A stretch of DNA of 64,000 bases from NCBI RefSeq assembly GCF_030272615.1, contig NC_081412.1:548420488-548484487 (forward strand), written 5' to 3'. The stretch comes from Cryptomeria japonica. Lineage: Eukaryota > Streptophyta > Pinopsida > Cupressales > Cupressaceae. The position numbers were made by a program, and so were the translations under genes. The notes beneath the pieces are model-generated. The model saw only the letters and a list, made by a program, of their open reading frames with translations, had not been told where the DNA came from and did not search any database. The first letter of the stretch is position 1. Every line of letters begins with the position of its first letter. Shown piece after piece: positions 32,400 to 44,185 of the stretch.

Positions 32400-33492
32400 T
32401 GTATACACATAAAAATGGCTATGAGCAATTAAATAAATATTTTATATTTATTTAATAATTATTCTTCTATTAAATAGTTAATTTGAAAAGATTAATTTAT
32501 TTATTTCATTTTCATGTCTTTCTATTAATTAATTTAATTAAAATATTTTATTAATTAATTCATCTATTCTATTCCTCTAAAACAATTAAATATCTAATAT
32601 TTAATAGTTATTCTCCTATCTTATAGTCTCAAATATTAAATAATTTCTTAAATTATTTAAATCCCTTTTCCAACTCACCTTCCATCTCCACTTCATCTTC
32701 CCCTTGCCAACTCATCCATCATGTGGCTAAAGAAATTAATATTTCTTAAATATTAAATTCATCATTTATCTCCAACTTCCAAACTTAATGAAAATTGTGT
32801 ATGTACACATATTTCATAACCATCTCCTATATTCTCTCCAACACCCCCTACATCTTAGGAAGGACTTGAGTCCACTTGTCCTCTCATGCCTAAATTTCCT
32901 CCAACCATCCCTAGATTCCCTTAGTCAACAACCTAGTCAAGGTGAGATGAGTGACACTTGTCTTCTCCTTCCCCCTTTCTCTCAACCTTCACCTTTGCTC
33001 ATAGCCATACAAATCTGCAGATGTGATCATGACCGTTGATCGAAGCTACATCATCTAATCCTCTCAAGGTCTATAAAATCAAGAGCTTCAGTTGAGAGGG
33101 TGTTAGTCTTCAAATGAGTTTTTGCATCTGTGAGTTTTAATCTTGAAGCAAATAGTAATAGCATAATCATATAACAATTAGCATTTTTTAGCATAATCAT
33201 GTAGTATTTGCACATCATAGTATCAGTTAACTATAAGTTATCAGTCCATTCTTCATATTCCATCTTGGAAGTCATCAGTGCATTGTTTGAGAGCACACCA
33301 TCTGCAACCAGGAACAGTGGAGTTAGGACACAATGAGACATAAGCCATGAAGGTAATATTAGTATTTTATTTCATATGTACTTCATGTAGTTTCATTGGT
33401 TGAATTTGGATTTCCTGTAGCATTTCCATTTGTGTTTTGTGAAACTAACTTATTGCAGGTAACATTCTGAGGATGAAATTCAAGTCAACACA
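32400..33492 (+). repeat. Gypsy-C 3' LTR, 1,093 bp
   Basis: Begins TGTATACACA and ends CAACACA, followed by CTAGT, the near-match of the left flank CCAGT. A TATAAAA box is at 33072-33078. About 4% different from the 5' LTR by manual comparison of about 650 bases. Confidence 0.93.
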
Positions 33493-33497
33493 CTAGT

Positions 33498-34294
33498 ACT
33501 AGAGTACTCATGAGATATTCTTTGATTTGCATAAAACCCTCTTCACATTTCTGATCCCCTTTGAATGGAACGTTCTTATGTAAAAGATGAGTGAATGGAT
33601 GACATCTATCTGCTAATTGAGAGATAAATCTTCTAATTGATTGCAATCTTCCTTATAAAGATCACAATTGACTTATGTTCCTGGGTGACTCCATTTTCAT
33701 GATGGCTTTGACCTTTTCAGGATCTACTTCAATTCCACGAGCTGATATAATATACCCAAGAATTTTTCCAGAGGTTACTCCAAATACATATTTCTTTGGA
33801 TTTAATCTCAATTGATATCTTTCCAGCCTATCAAAGATCTTGCTTAATATGTTCAAATGTTCTTGTCTTTTATGAGATTTGGCAAGTATATCATCTACAT
33901 AATCTTCCATAAATGTATGCATCATATCATGGAAAATTGTTGTCATGGCTCTTTGATAAGTTGCTCCTACATTTTTAAGCCCAAAAGGCATAACATTCTA
34001 GCAATAAATACCCCATGCATAGGTGAATATTGTCTTTTTTTTATCTTCAGGGATGATTCTTATTTGATTGTATCCTAAGAAGGCATCTAGCAATGAAAAC
34101 ATCTCATGCCCTGCTATAAGTCCACAATTATATCAATGTTGGGTAGTGGGAAACCATCTTTGGGACATGCCTTGTTCAAATATCTAAAATCGGTGCACAC
34201 TCTTATGCTTTTATCCAACTTTGACACTAGCAAAATTCTTGAAACCGATTCTGGATAGGCAACAGTTCTTATGAAACCCACATCTAATAGTATG
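33498..34294 (-). pseudogene. Gypsy-B reverse transcriptase, middle and 3' part
   Basis: The minus strand encodes VGFIRTVAYPES, CTDFRYLNKACPKDGFPLPN, MPFGLKNVGATYQRAM, YVDD (33890-33901) and LGYIISARGIEVDPEKVKAI. A frameshift separates the two halves near 34000-34110. The 5' end is cut at 34294 by array-E, and the 3' end by Gypsy-C. The stretch upstream of VGFIR (about 0.7 kb judged against Gypsy-C 23575-24303) is missing. Confidence 0.88.
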
Positions 34295-35919
34295 TAGCCT
34301 TTGTATCTAGATTTCACACCCATAGGTTAGCTCAAGGTTCCTCATACATTTCTCCCTCATTTGATTCATTCACGGAGATGTTGATACTTGAGAAATCTAA
34401 GTTGACTATGATGGGGATTCTCAAATCTTCAAAGTCACAAGCTTTGGTGGCTAACAAAGGGAATCAAAGTAATCAAGGAAAAGGAAAGAATCAAAAGCAA
34501 CCTAAGTCTAAACCACAACAAGATGGAGCACAATCTTCCTCTCTACAACAAGGTGATACACCATTCTCACCTAAGAGGAAATCATATAAGAACAATCTTT
34601 TTTGTGGATATTGCAAGAAGTCAGGACATGATGAACATCATTGTTATAAGAAGGATATTGATGAGTTGAGGAATCTTCTTGAGAAGAATAGAATCATCCT
34701 ACCTTCTAGAATGTCTGCATCGGCTTCTTCTGCTAAGGATAAAGGAAAGGATCACTCTTTTGGGACAGATAAAGGAAAGGGACAAGCTCTTTGTGCTACT
34801 ACAAGTGATGATTCAGGGAGATGGCTTCTAGATTCAGGGGCTTCTCATCATATGGCATCTTCGTAGTCTATGTTTTCTACATTTGAGCCTTGCCACATGC
34901 CATAGATTTTGATGGGCAATCAGACATACATGGATGCAATTGGGAAAGGATCTATTGCCATTGGGGATAAATCCTTCAATGATGTGTTGTGTGTACCACA
35001 CTTGACAAATAATCTTCTTTCCATCTATCAAAGCACAAATGGGGCAACTAGGAAAACTGTGGAGTTCACACCTGATTCAGTTATCATTAGAGACTTGGAG
35101 AGTGGAGCTATCATTGCAACTGGGGTGGTTGATCATGCATCTCGGTTGTACTCTTTTTCAAATTTTGGTCCTATTAATGAGGTTGATTCTTCCTATGTTG
35201 ATGATTCAGATTTTGAGGAGAACTTTGGGCATTTGAACTTGGGGATTCTCACATGTGACCCCATTCTTGAGCCTTGCATTTCATCTCCTTCTATTGATAT
35301 CACACCACCTATTGCACCTGATGATGCAGCTAGTGCGATAGTTTTGCCTTCTTATGATTCAGTGCAGTAGGATATTTCATGTCTTCTAGCTTCAGTTGAT
35401 TGGGATGCCTACTTGATAGACATTGTAGGTTTGTTTGTGGACTCCTACATTGTAGATTTGGGAGACACCATTGATGACATTCATCTTCTCTTTGATGAAG
35501 ATGATCCTTCTTTGTTTGTTGCGCGAGATTAGTCTGACCCTCTTGTGCATTCTCTACATGATCAATCTTTAGAGGTTGACATGATTGTGAATACTTTTGT
35601 ACAACAATTGGAGGAGGTCTCTTTATCTTTTGATGAGACATATGAGTCTTTGGATATTGTTCTACATTCATCTCCACTACATCTTGGAGTGCCTTTTTCA
35701 ATAGTGTGGCACAGTTTACCACCTTTGGAGGGGGTACCTTTCAGCATTGACATGGAGACACTTGAGCAGTTTTCAGAGATTCCTTTCATCATGAGTATTT
35801 TTGCTTCATCTTCCCTTCATGGTTGGGGAGACTTCATGGATACACCTTTGGTTTTGTTTCTTCCTAAGGGGAGGAATGTTGTTCGACATTTATGGAGCAT
35901 TTTCTTCATTCATCTTTGA
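34295..35919 (+). pseudogene. Array-E unit 1: gag-protease-acidic tail, 5'-truncated
   Basis: Begins mid-gag (about residue 160 of the unit 3 protein). It has the zinc knuckle CGYCKKSGHDEHHC (34606-34647) and the protease core WLLDSGASHHMAS (about 34822-34860), followed by DVLCVPHLTNNLLSIYQ. It then continues into the acidic tail (DTIDDIHLLFDEDDPS, LPPLEGVPFSIDME). Stops are at 34864 (TAG), 34903 (TAG), 35368 (TAG) and 35530 (TAG); otherwise one frame to 35919. Truncation coincides with the deletion in Gypsy-B. Confidence 0.87.
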
Positions 35920-36262
35920 GCTTCTATCATTGGTGCAGATTCCAAATTGAGGGGGGGCTTCCTAGTCTCTCTTCTTCTTCTCTCATATGGGGGGGACTTT
36001 TTCCTCACATGGGGTTTTGTCCTTCACATACTTCTATGAGAGTTCTTTGTATCTAGTTTTCATCTCTCTTTTTGGGGAGGGGTTTTTCCCATTGGGTTTT
36101 TCTCTCTTTCCCCACTTTGTGAGAGATTTCCTTGCATTGGTTTTTATGCATTTGCATTTGTACATGGGTACCTAACATGGCCTCGTAGCCGGGACCCATC
36201 TTGCATTGCTTAGTTTCATTGTAGACTTTAGTGCATTCCCCTAAGTTGCACTTAAGGCGGGG
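35920..36262 (+). other. Array-E unit 1 3' non-coding region and polypurine tract
   Basis: Contains G-rich runs (GAGGGGGGGCTTCC, ATGGGGGGGAC), repeated in all three units. It ends with CTTAAGGCGGGG at 36251-36262, the polypurine tract before the LTR; the C interrupts the run found in the other units. Confidence 0.75.
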
Positions 36263-36747
36263 TGTTGGTGTAAATAATTATTCATCTTGGATATTATTAC
36301 ACCTTACTTAAGTTTACTTAAGTTTACTTAAGTTTACTTAGGAAATTCATTTCATAGTAGTTTGGGTATGAGACACTTGTTTTTGTGCCACATTGGGATA
36401 GTGTGTGTAGGATAATTTCCACCTTTTGTGGACTTATCTTGTTGTTACATTGCACATTCAGTGGGTGATCCACCTCATGTGGAATATTATATTGTTTCTC
36501 CTACCTACCCACACCTATTTTCTACCTACCCTTGTTTCTTATTGAGCCACATGTCATGTTTGTGTGCTAACATATCCATATAGCCTTGCCTATATAAGGA
36601 GGCTCATATTCATTGTATGCAACGAATGATTGATGATCCAGTTGATCAGTATTTTCGTCTTGATAGAATACAGTTTATTCCTATCATCTATTTTGTCCTC
36701 TCTTATTTATGCTTTCCATTGCCTCTTGATCTTGTTAAAATCTCACA
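36263..36747 (+). repeat. Array-E LTR a, 485 bp
   Basis: TGTTGGTGTAAATAATTATT to AATCTCACA. A TATATAAGG promoter box lies at about 36590-36598. The 10 bp unit ACTTAAGTTT is repeated about 3.5 times at 36306-36342; the other two LTRs have a single copy. Confidence 0.92.
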
Positions 36748-36759
36748 TGGTATTAGAGC
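36748..36759 (+). other. Array-E unit 2 primer-binding site
   Basis: TGGTATTAGAGC directly after LTR a; the initiator-Met PBS with one C-to-T change (TGGTATCAGAGC in unit 3). Confidence 0.9.
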
Positions 36760-37580
36760 CATTAGAGTGTAATTGGTTTGCTAATTGAGAGAAATTTAAT
36801 GCTATTCGGGGTTGTGTATTTTGGAGTTTTCTATTGCAAGTTTTTATTGAAGTTTGATTGGTCAAATCTGAGGATACCATTGGATTAAGGAGGTCCAAGA
36901 AAGTCAATTTTGCCTTTTGTTTCATCCAAATCAGACTTCGGAGGCCAAATCTAGAGGCATTTGAAGTTTGACGCTGCGGTAGAAACTTTTCAGAAATTAT
37001 AATTTTGTAGACAATTTTCAAATAGCAATATCTCACTCATTCGAACTCATTTTTTCGAGCAATTTTTTTTGTTTTGGGGAAGAATTTAATGAATTGTACA
37101 GTGGTGCAGGAGGTTTCTGATTTTTGAATATAGGTTTTTCAGAAATCATGAAATCTAGATTTTTACAACTTTGGAGGCTTCATTTGGGCTCATATGGAGT
37201 CCTTTTCAGGTGCCATTTTTTTTTAAAGTGCATATTTTTTCATCTACTTTCATAATCTACCATTTGTTTGCAATGATTTTAAGTATAAATTATACTTTTA
37301 GTATTCAGCCACTTTTTGCATATTTGGTACTTGCATTTTGTTTGGATCTCAATTTAGATCACTAGCAATATTTTTTGAATTCTCTTAGATCTCATTTTGA
37401 GAAGTTGTAAATTGAAATCAGCATTCCACTTTGCCTTGTTTTGAAAGTGGCCCATTGTATATGCACTAAGTATAAAGTGCCAAAATCACCATTTTGGGGG
37501 GGTTTCTTGATTGAGTATTTTGGGGGGGTGTCTTGTGTGATTGTGCCTCTCTCTATCTTGTGTTTTTTCATTTTGGTGCT
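36760..37580 (+). other. Array-E unit 2 leader
   Basis: Untranslated leader of about 820 bp, nearly the same as 40456-41275. No conserved gene. It contains a G7 run near 37493-37502. Confidence 0.75.
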
Positions 37581-39610
37581 ATGGGTTCTCCTAAATTTCT
37601 ACTTTTAACTCCTCATAATTATGCATCATGGAAAATTAAGGCATGGAGTAAACTTATGGAAAAGGACTCATTCATTATGTAAATGAAACTATTACATCAC
37701 CACCTGATCCTAAGGCTGATCCTAATGCTCAAATTGAATGGCTTACTAAGAATTGTATGGCACTTGGAACTCCTAGAAAGTATGTATCAGATGACCTCAT
37801 TTTTCACATTGATAAGTGTACAACAATTAAAGAGGCTTGGGATATTTTTAAGAAATTGTATGGTCAAGTTGATGAGATTAAGGGCTACAAGCTTGATAGT
37901 GAACTCACAACTTTGGATCCCAAGGATTTTGATACAATCCAAGATTATGTCACAAAAGAAACTGAGCTAAGAGTAAAGCTAAAGGATTGTGGAATTGACA
38001 AAAAGGATACTTAATTGGTTTATAACTCGTTGGACAAGATTCCTTTAGAGTATGCAGCCTTTATATCTAGCTTTAACACCCATAGGTTAGCTCAAGGTTC
38101 CTCATACACTTCTCCCTCATTTGATTCATTCACAGAGATGTTGATACTTGAGAAATCTAAGTTGACCATTATGGGGATTCTCAAATCTTCAAAGTCACAA
38201 GATTTGGTGGCTAACAAAGGGAATCAAAGTAATCAAGGAAAAGGCAAGAATCAAAAGCAACCTAAGTCTAAACCACAACAAGATAGAGCACAATCTTCCT
38301 CTCCACAAAAAGGTGATACACCATTCTCACCTAAGAGGAAATCATATAAGGACAATCTTTTTTGTGGATATTGCAAGAAGTGAGGACCTGATGAACATCA
38401 TTGTTATAAGAAGGATATTGATGAGTTGAGGAATCTTCTTGAGAAGAATAGAATCATCCTACCTTCTAGAATGTCTACATTGGCTTCTTCTTCTAAGGAT
38501 AAAGGAAAGGATCACTCTTTTGGGACATATAAAGGAAAGGGACAAGCTCTTTGTGCTACTACAAGTGATGATTCAGGGAGATGGCTTCTAGATTCAGGGG
38601 CTTCTCATCATATGGCATCTTCGTAGTCTATGTTTTCTACATTTGAGCCTTACCACATGCCATAGATTTTGATGGGCAATCATACATACATGGATGTGAT
38701 TGGGAAAGGATCTATTTCCATTGGGGATAACTCCTTCAATGATGTGTTGTGTGTACCCCACTTGACAAATAATCTTCTTTCCATCTATCAAATCACACAT
38801 GGGGCAACTAGGAAAACTGTGGAGTTCACACCTGATTCAGTTATCATTAGAGACTTGGAGAGTAGAGCTATCATTGCGACTAGGGTGGTTGATCATGCAT
38901 CTCGGTTGTACTCTTTTTCAGATTTTAGTCCTATTAATGAGGTTGATTCTTCCTATGTTGATGATTCAGATTTTGAGGAGAACTTTGGGAATTTGAGCTT
39001 GGGGATTCTCACATGTGACCCTATTCTTGAGCCTTGCATTTCATCTTCTTCTATTGATATCACACCACCTATTGCACCTGATGATGCAGCTAGTGTGATA
39101 GTTTTGCCTTCTTATGATTCAATGCAATAGGATATTTCATGTCTTCCAGCTTCAGTTGATTGGGATGCCTACTTGACAGACATTACAAGTTTGTTTGTGG
39201 ACTCCTACATTGCATATTTGGGAGACACCATTGATGACATTCATCTTCTCTTTGATGAAGATGATCCTTCTCTGATTGTTGTGCAAGATCAGTCTGACCC
39301 TCTTGTGCATTCTCTACATGATCAATCTTTAGAGGTTGACATAATTGTGGATAATTTTGTACAACAATTGGAGGAGGTCTCTTTATCTTTTGATGAGACA
39401 TATGAGTCTTTGGATATTGTTCTACATTCATCTCCACTACATCTTGGAGTGCCTTTTTCAGCAGTGTGGCATAGTTTACCACCTTTGGAGGGGGTACCTT
39501 TCAGCATCGACATGGGGACACTTGAGCAGTTTTCAGAGATTCCTTTCATCATGAGTATTTTTGCTTCATCTTCCCTTCATGGATACACCTTTGGTTTTGT
39601 TTCTTCCTAA
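37581..39610 (+). pseudogene. Array-E unit 2: gag-protease-acidic tail
   Basis: ATG at 37581 (MGSPKFLLLTPHNYASWKIK, a copia gag start). A missing base near 37660 shifts the frame; from 37757 it reads in a single frame to 39610. Blocks: YGQVDEIKGYKLDSELTTL, the zinc knuckle region (GYCKK then a TGA at 38381), WLLDSGASHHMAS (about 38582-38620), and the acidic tail. Stops at 38012, 38381, 38624, 38663 and 39128. There is no integrase, RT or RNase H between protease and LTR. Confidence 0.88.
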
Positions 39611-40005
39611 GGGGAGGAATGTTGTTTGATGTTCATGGAGCAGTTTCTTTATTCATCTTCGAGCTTCTATCATTCATACAGATTCCAGATTGAGGGGGGG
39701 CTTCCTAGTCTCTCTTCTTCTTCTCTCATATGGGGGGGACTTTTTCCTCACATGGGGTTTTGTCCTTCACATACTTCTATGAGAGTTCTTTGTATCTATT
39801 TTTCATCTCTCTTTTGGGGGAGGGGTTTTTCCCATTGGGTTTTTCTCTCTTTCCCCACTTTGTGAGAGATTTCCTTGCATTGGTTTTTATGCATTTGCAT
39901 TTGTACATGGGTACCTAACATGGCCTCGTAGCTGGGACCCATCTTGCATTGCTTAGTTTCATTGTAGACTTTAGTGCATTCCCCTAAGTTGCACTTAAGG
40001 GGGGG
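39611..40005 (+). other. Array-E unit 2 3' non-coding region and polypurine tract
   Basis: G-rich 3' segment ending ACTTAAGGGGGGG at about 39993-40005, the polypurine tract before LTR b. Confidence 0.78.
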
Positions 40006-40443
40006 TGTTGGTGTAAATAATTATTCATCTTGGATATTATTACACCATACTTAAGTTTACTTAGGAAATGCATTTCATAGTAGTTTTGGTATGAGACACT
40101 TGGGTGTTTGTGCCACATTGGGATAGTGTGTGTAGGAGAATTTCCACCTTTTGTGGACTTATCTTGTTGTTACATTCCACATTCAATGGGTGATCCACCT
40201 CATGTGGAATATTATATTGTTTCTCCTACCTACCCTTATTTCTTATTGAGCCACATGTCATGTTTGTGTGTTCACATATCCATATAGCCTTGCCTATATA
40301 AGGAGGCTCATATCCATATAGCCTTGCCTATATAAGGGTGATCAGTATTTTCATCTTGATAGAATACAGTTTATTCCTATCATTTATTTTGTCCTCTCTT
40401 ATTTATGCTTTCCATTGCCTCTTTATCTTGGCAAAATCTCACA
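40006..40443 (+). repeat. Array-E LTR b, 438 bp
   Basis: Same ends as LTR a. It has two TATATAAGG boxes (40295-40303 and 40329-40337) because the segment CATATCCATATAGCCTTGCC is duplicated next to a small deletion. The copy is shorter than LTRs a and c. Confidence 0.92.
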
Positions 40444-40455
40444 TGGTATCAGAGC
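40444..40455 (+). other. Array-E unit 3 primer-binding site
   Basis: TGGTATCAGAGC directly after LTR b, the exact initiator-Met PBS. Confidence 0.92.
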
Positions 40456-41275
40456 CATTAGAGTGTCATTGGTTTTCTAATTGAGTAAAATTTAATGCTA
40501 TTTGGGGTTGTGTATTTTTGAGTTTTCTATTGTAGGTTTTTATTGAAGTTTGATGGGTCAAATCTAAGGATGTCATTGGATTAAGGAGGTCCAAGAAATT
40601 TAGTTTTGCCTTTTGTTTCAACCAAATCAGACTTCGAGGGTCAAATCTAGAGGCATTTGAAGTTTGACGCTGTGGCAGAAAGTTTTCAGAAATTATAATT
40701 TTGCAGACAATTTTCAAATAGAGTTATCTCACTCATTCGAACTTGTTTTTTCGAGCAATGTTTTCTGTTTTGGGGTCGAATTTAATGATCTCTATAGTGG
40801 TGCAGGAGGTTTCTGATTTTTGAATACAGGTTTTTTGGAAATCATGAAATCCAGATTTTTACAACTTTGGAGGCTTCATTTGGGCTCATATGGACTCCTT
40901 TTCAGGTGCCATTTTTTTTAAAGTGCATATTTTTTCATCTACTTTCATAATCTGCCATTTTTTTGTAGTGATTTTAATTTGAAATTGTACTTTCATTATT
41001 TGGCCATTTTTTGCATATTTGGTACTTGCATTTTGTTTGGATCTCAGTTTAGATCACTAGCAGTATTTTTTGAATTCTCTTAGATCTCATTTTGAGAAGT
41101 TGTAAATTGAAATCAGAATTCCACTTTGCCTTGTTTTGAAAGTGTCCCATTGTATATGCACTAAGTATAAAGTGCCGAAATCACCATTTTGGGGGGGTTT
41201 CTTGATTGAGCATTTTGGCGGGGTGTCTTGTGTGATTGTGCCTCTCTCTATCTTGTGTTTTTTCATTTTGGTGCT
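40456..41275 (+). other. Array-E unit 3 leader
   Basis: Untranslated leader, colinear with 36760-37580. No gene seen. Confidence 0.75.
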
Positions 41276-43495
41276 ATGGGTTCTCCTAAATTTCTAATTT
41301 TAACTCCTCATAATTATGCATCATGGAAAATTAAGGCATGGAGTAAACTAATTGAAAAAAGACTCATTCATTATGTAAATGAAACTATTATATCACCACC
41401 TGATCCTAAGGCTGATCCTAATGCTCAAATTTAATGGCTTACTAAGAATGCTATGGCATTTGGAACTCTTAGAAAGTATGTATCAGATGACCTCATTTTT
41501 CATATTGATAAGTGTACAACAATTAAAGAGGCTTGGGATAATTTTAAGAAATTGTATGGTCAAGTTGATGAGATTAAGGGCTACAAGCTTGATAGTGAAC
41601 TCACAACTTTGGATCCCAAGGATTTTGATACAATCCAAGATTATGTCTCAAAAGAAATTGAGCTAAGAGTAAAGCTAAAGGATTGTGGAATTGACAAAAA
41701 GGATGCTCAATTGGTTTATAACTAGTTGGACAAGCTTCCTTTAGAGTATGCAGCCTTTGTATCTAGCTTTAACACCCATAGGTTAGCTCAAGGTTCCTCA
41801 TACACTTCTCCCTCATTTGATTCATTCACGAAGATGTTGATAATTGAGCAATCTAAGTTGACCATGATGGGAATTCTCAAATCTTCAAAGTCACAAGATT
41901 TGGTGGCTAACAAAGGGAATCAAAGTAATCAACAAAAAGGAAAGAATCAAAAGCAACCTAAGTCTAAACCACAACAAGATGGAGCACAATCTTCCTCTCC
42001 ACAACAAGGTGATACACCATTCTCACCTAAGAGGAAATCATATAAGGACAATCTTTCTTGTGGATATTGCAAGAAGTTAGGACATGATGAACATCATTGT
42101 TATAAGAAGGATATTGATGAGTTGAGGAATCTTCTTGAGAAGAATAGAATCAACCTCCCTTCTAGAATGTCTACATCAACTTCTTCTTCTAAGGATAAAG
42201 GAAAGGATCACTCTTTTCGGACATATAAAGGAAAGGGACAAGCTCTTTGTGCTACTACAAGTGATGATTCAGGGAGATGGCTTCTAGATTCAGGGGCTTC
42301 TCATCATATGGCATCTTCACAGTCTATGTTTTCTACATTTGAGCCTTGCCACATGCCACATATTTTAATGGGAAATCATGCATACATGGATGTGATTGGG
42401 AAAGGATCTATTGCCATTGGGGATAACTCCTTCAATGATGTGTTGTGTGTACCCCACTTGACAAATAATCTTCTTTCCATCTATCAAATCACACATGGGG
42501 CAAGTAGGAAAAATATGGAGTTCACACCTAATACAGTTATCATTAGAGATTTGGAGAGTGGAGCTATTATTGCGACTAGGGTGGTTGATCATGCATCTTG
42601 GTTGTACTCTTTTTCAGATTTTGGTCCTATTAATGAGGTTGATTCTTCCTATGTTGATGATTCAAATTTTTAGGAGAACTTTGGGCATTTGAACTTGGGG
42701 ATTCTCACATGTGACCCCGTTCTTGAGCCTTGCATTTCATCTCCTTCTATTGATATCACACCACTTATTGCACCTGATGATGAAGCTAGTGTGATAGTTT
42801 TGCCTTCTTATGATTTAGTGCAGTAGGATATTTCATGTCTTCCAGCTTCAGTTGATTGGGTTGCCTACTTGACAGACATTTTAGGTTTGTTTATGGACTC
42901 CTACATTGTAGATTTGGGAGACACCATTAATGACATTCATCTTCTCTTTGACGAAGATGATCCTTCTTTGATTGTTGTGCGGGATCAGTCTGACCCTCTT
43001 GTGGATTCTCTACATGATCAATCTTTAGAGGTTGACATGATTGTGGATACTTTTGTACAAGAATTGGAGGAGGTCTCTTTATCTTTTGATGAGACATATA
43101 AGTCTTTGGATATTGTTCTACATTCATCTCCACTAGATCTTGGAGTTCCTTTTTCAGTAGTGTGGCACAGTTTATCACCTTTGGAGGGGGTACCTTTCAG
43201 CATCGACATGGGGACACTTGAGTAGTTTTCAGAGATTCCTTTCATCATGAGTATTTTTGCTTCATCTTCCCTTCATGGTTGGGGAGGCTTCATGGATACA
43301 CATTTGGTTTTGTTTCTTCCTAAGGAGAGGAATGTTGTTCGACATTCATGGAGCAGTTTCTTCATTCATCTTCGAGCTTCTATCATTGGTGCAGATTCCA
43401 GATTGAGGGGGGGCTTCCTAGTCTCTCTTCTTCTTCTCTCATATGGGGGGGACTTTTTCCTCACATGGGGTTTTGTCCTTCACATATTTCAATGA
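41276..43495 (+). pseudogene. Array-E unit 3: gag-protease-acidic tail, best copy
   Basis: One reading frame of about 740 codons from ATG 41276 to 43495, interrupted only by stops at about 41432, 41723, 42671, 42824 and 43223. Order: copia gag (MGSPKFLILTPHNYASWKIK), zinc knuckle CGYCKKLGHDEHHC (about 42059-42100), protease WLLDSGASHHMASS (about 42278-42318), DVLCVPHLTNNLLSIYQ, then an acidic tail of about 300 residues (DIHLLFDEDDPSLIV, SLDIVLHSSP) that I do not recognise. Copia pol enzymes are absent, so movement must have relied on another element's enzymes. Confidence 0.9.
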
Positions 43496-43718
43496 GAGTT
43501 CTTTGTATCTAGTTTTCATCTCTCTTTTGGGGGAGGGGTTTTTCCCATTGGGTTTTTCTCTCTTTCTCCGCTTTGTGAGAGATTTCCTTGCATTGGTTTT
43601 TATGCATTTGTATTTGTACATGGGTACTTAACACGGCCTCATAGTCGGGACCCATCTTGCATTGCTTAGTTTCATTGTAGACTTTAGTGCATTCCCCTAA
43701 GTTGGACTTAAGGGGGGG
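43496..43718 (+). other. Array-E unit 3 3' non-coding region and polypurine tract
   Basis: Ends GGACTTAAGGGGGGG just before LTR c. No gene. Confidence 0.78.
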
Positions 43719-44185
43719 TGTTGGTGTAAATAATTATTCATCTTGGATATTATTACACCTTACTTAAGTTTACTTAGGAAATGAATTTCATAGTAGTTTA
43801 GGTATGAGACACTTGGGTGTTTGTGCCACATTGGGATAGTTTGTGTAGGAGAATTTCCACCTTTTGTGGACTTATCTTGTTGTTACATTCCACATTCAGT
43901 GGGTGATCAACCTCATGTGGAATATTATATTATTTCTCCTACCTACCCACACCTATTTCCTACCTACCCTTGTTTCTTATTGAGCCACATGTCATGTTTG
44001 TGTGCTCACATATCCATATAGCCTTGCCTATATAAGGAGGCTCATATTCATTGTATGCAATGAACGATTGATGATCCAGTTGATCAGTATTTTCATCTTG
44101 ATAGAATACAGTTTATTCCTATCATCTATTTTGTCCTTTCTTATTTATGCTTTCCATTGCCTCTTGATCTTGGCAAAATCTCACA
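43719..44185 (+). repeat. Array-E LTR c, 467 bp
   Basis: TGTTGGTGTAAATAATTATT to AATCTCACA, TATATAAGG at 44029-44037. The right side is Gypsy-B pol, so this is the true outer end of the array. Confidence 0.92.

Larger units (their letters stand above)
14244..33492 (+). mobile_element. Gypsy-C: full-length Tat-type gypsy element with antisense PMD gene
   Basis: Two LTRs (14244-15335 and 32400-33492) flank 17 kb of internal DNA. The flanking 5-mers CCAGT (14239-14243) and CTAGT (33493-33497) differ at one base, fitting a 5 bp target duplication. The broken Gypsy-B pol rejoins across it. Over about 650 LTR bases I count roughly 27 substitutions (about 4%). The LTR sequence, PBS, gene order and antisense PMD match Gypsy-B, so this is a same-family insertion into itself in opposite orientation. 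Without LINE-G it is about 17 kb. Confidence 0.93.
34295..44185 (+). mobile_element. Array-E: tandem array of three non-autonomous copia units
   Basis: Three internal regions alternate with three LTRs of one family: internal 34295-36262, LTR 36263-36747, internal 36748-40005, LTR 40006-40443, internal 40444-43718, LTR 43719-44185. The period is about 3.74 and 3.71 kb. The left end has no LTR and begins inside gag, fused to Gypsy-B RT. The right LTR ends CTCACA and abuts Gypsy-B sequence (AGAAT). Each unit encodes gag and protease but no integrase, RT or RNase H. Unequal recombination between LTRs is the usual way such arrays form. Confidence 0.88.
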
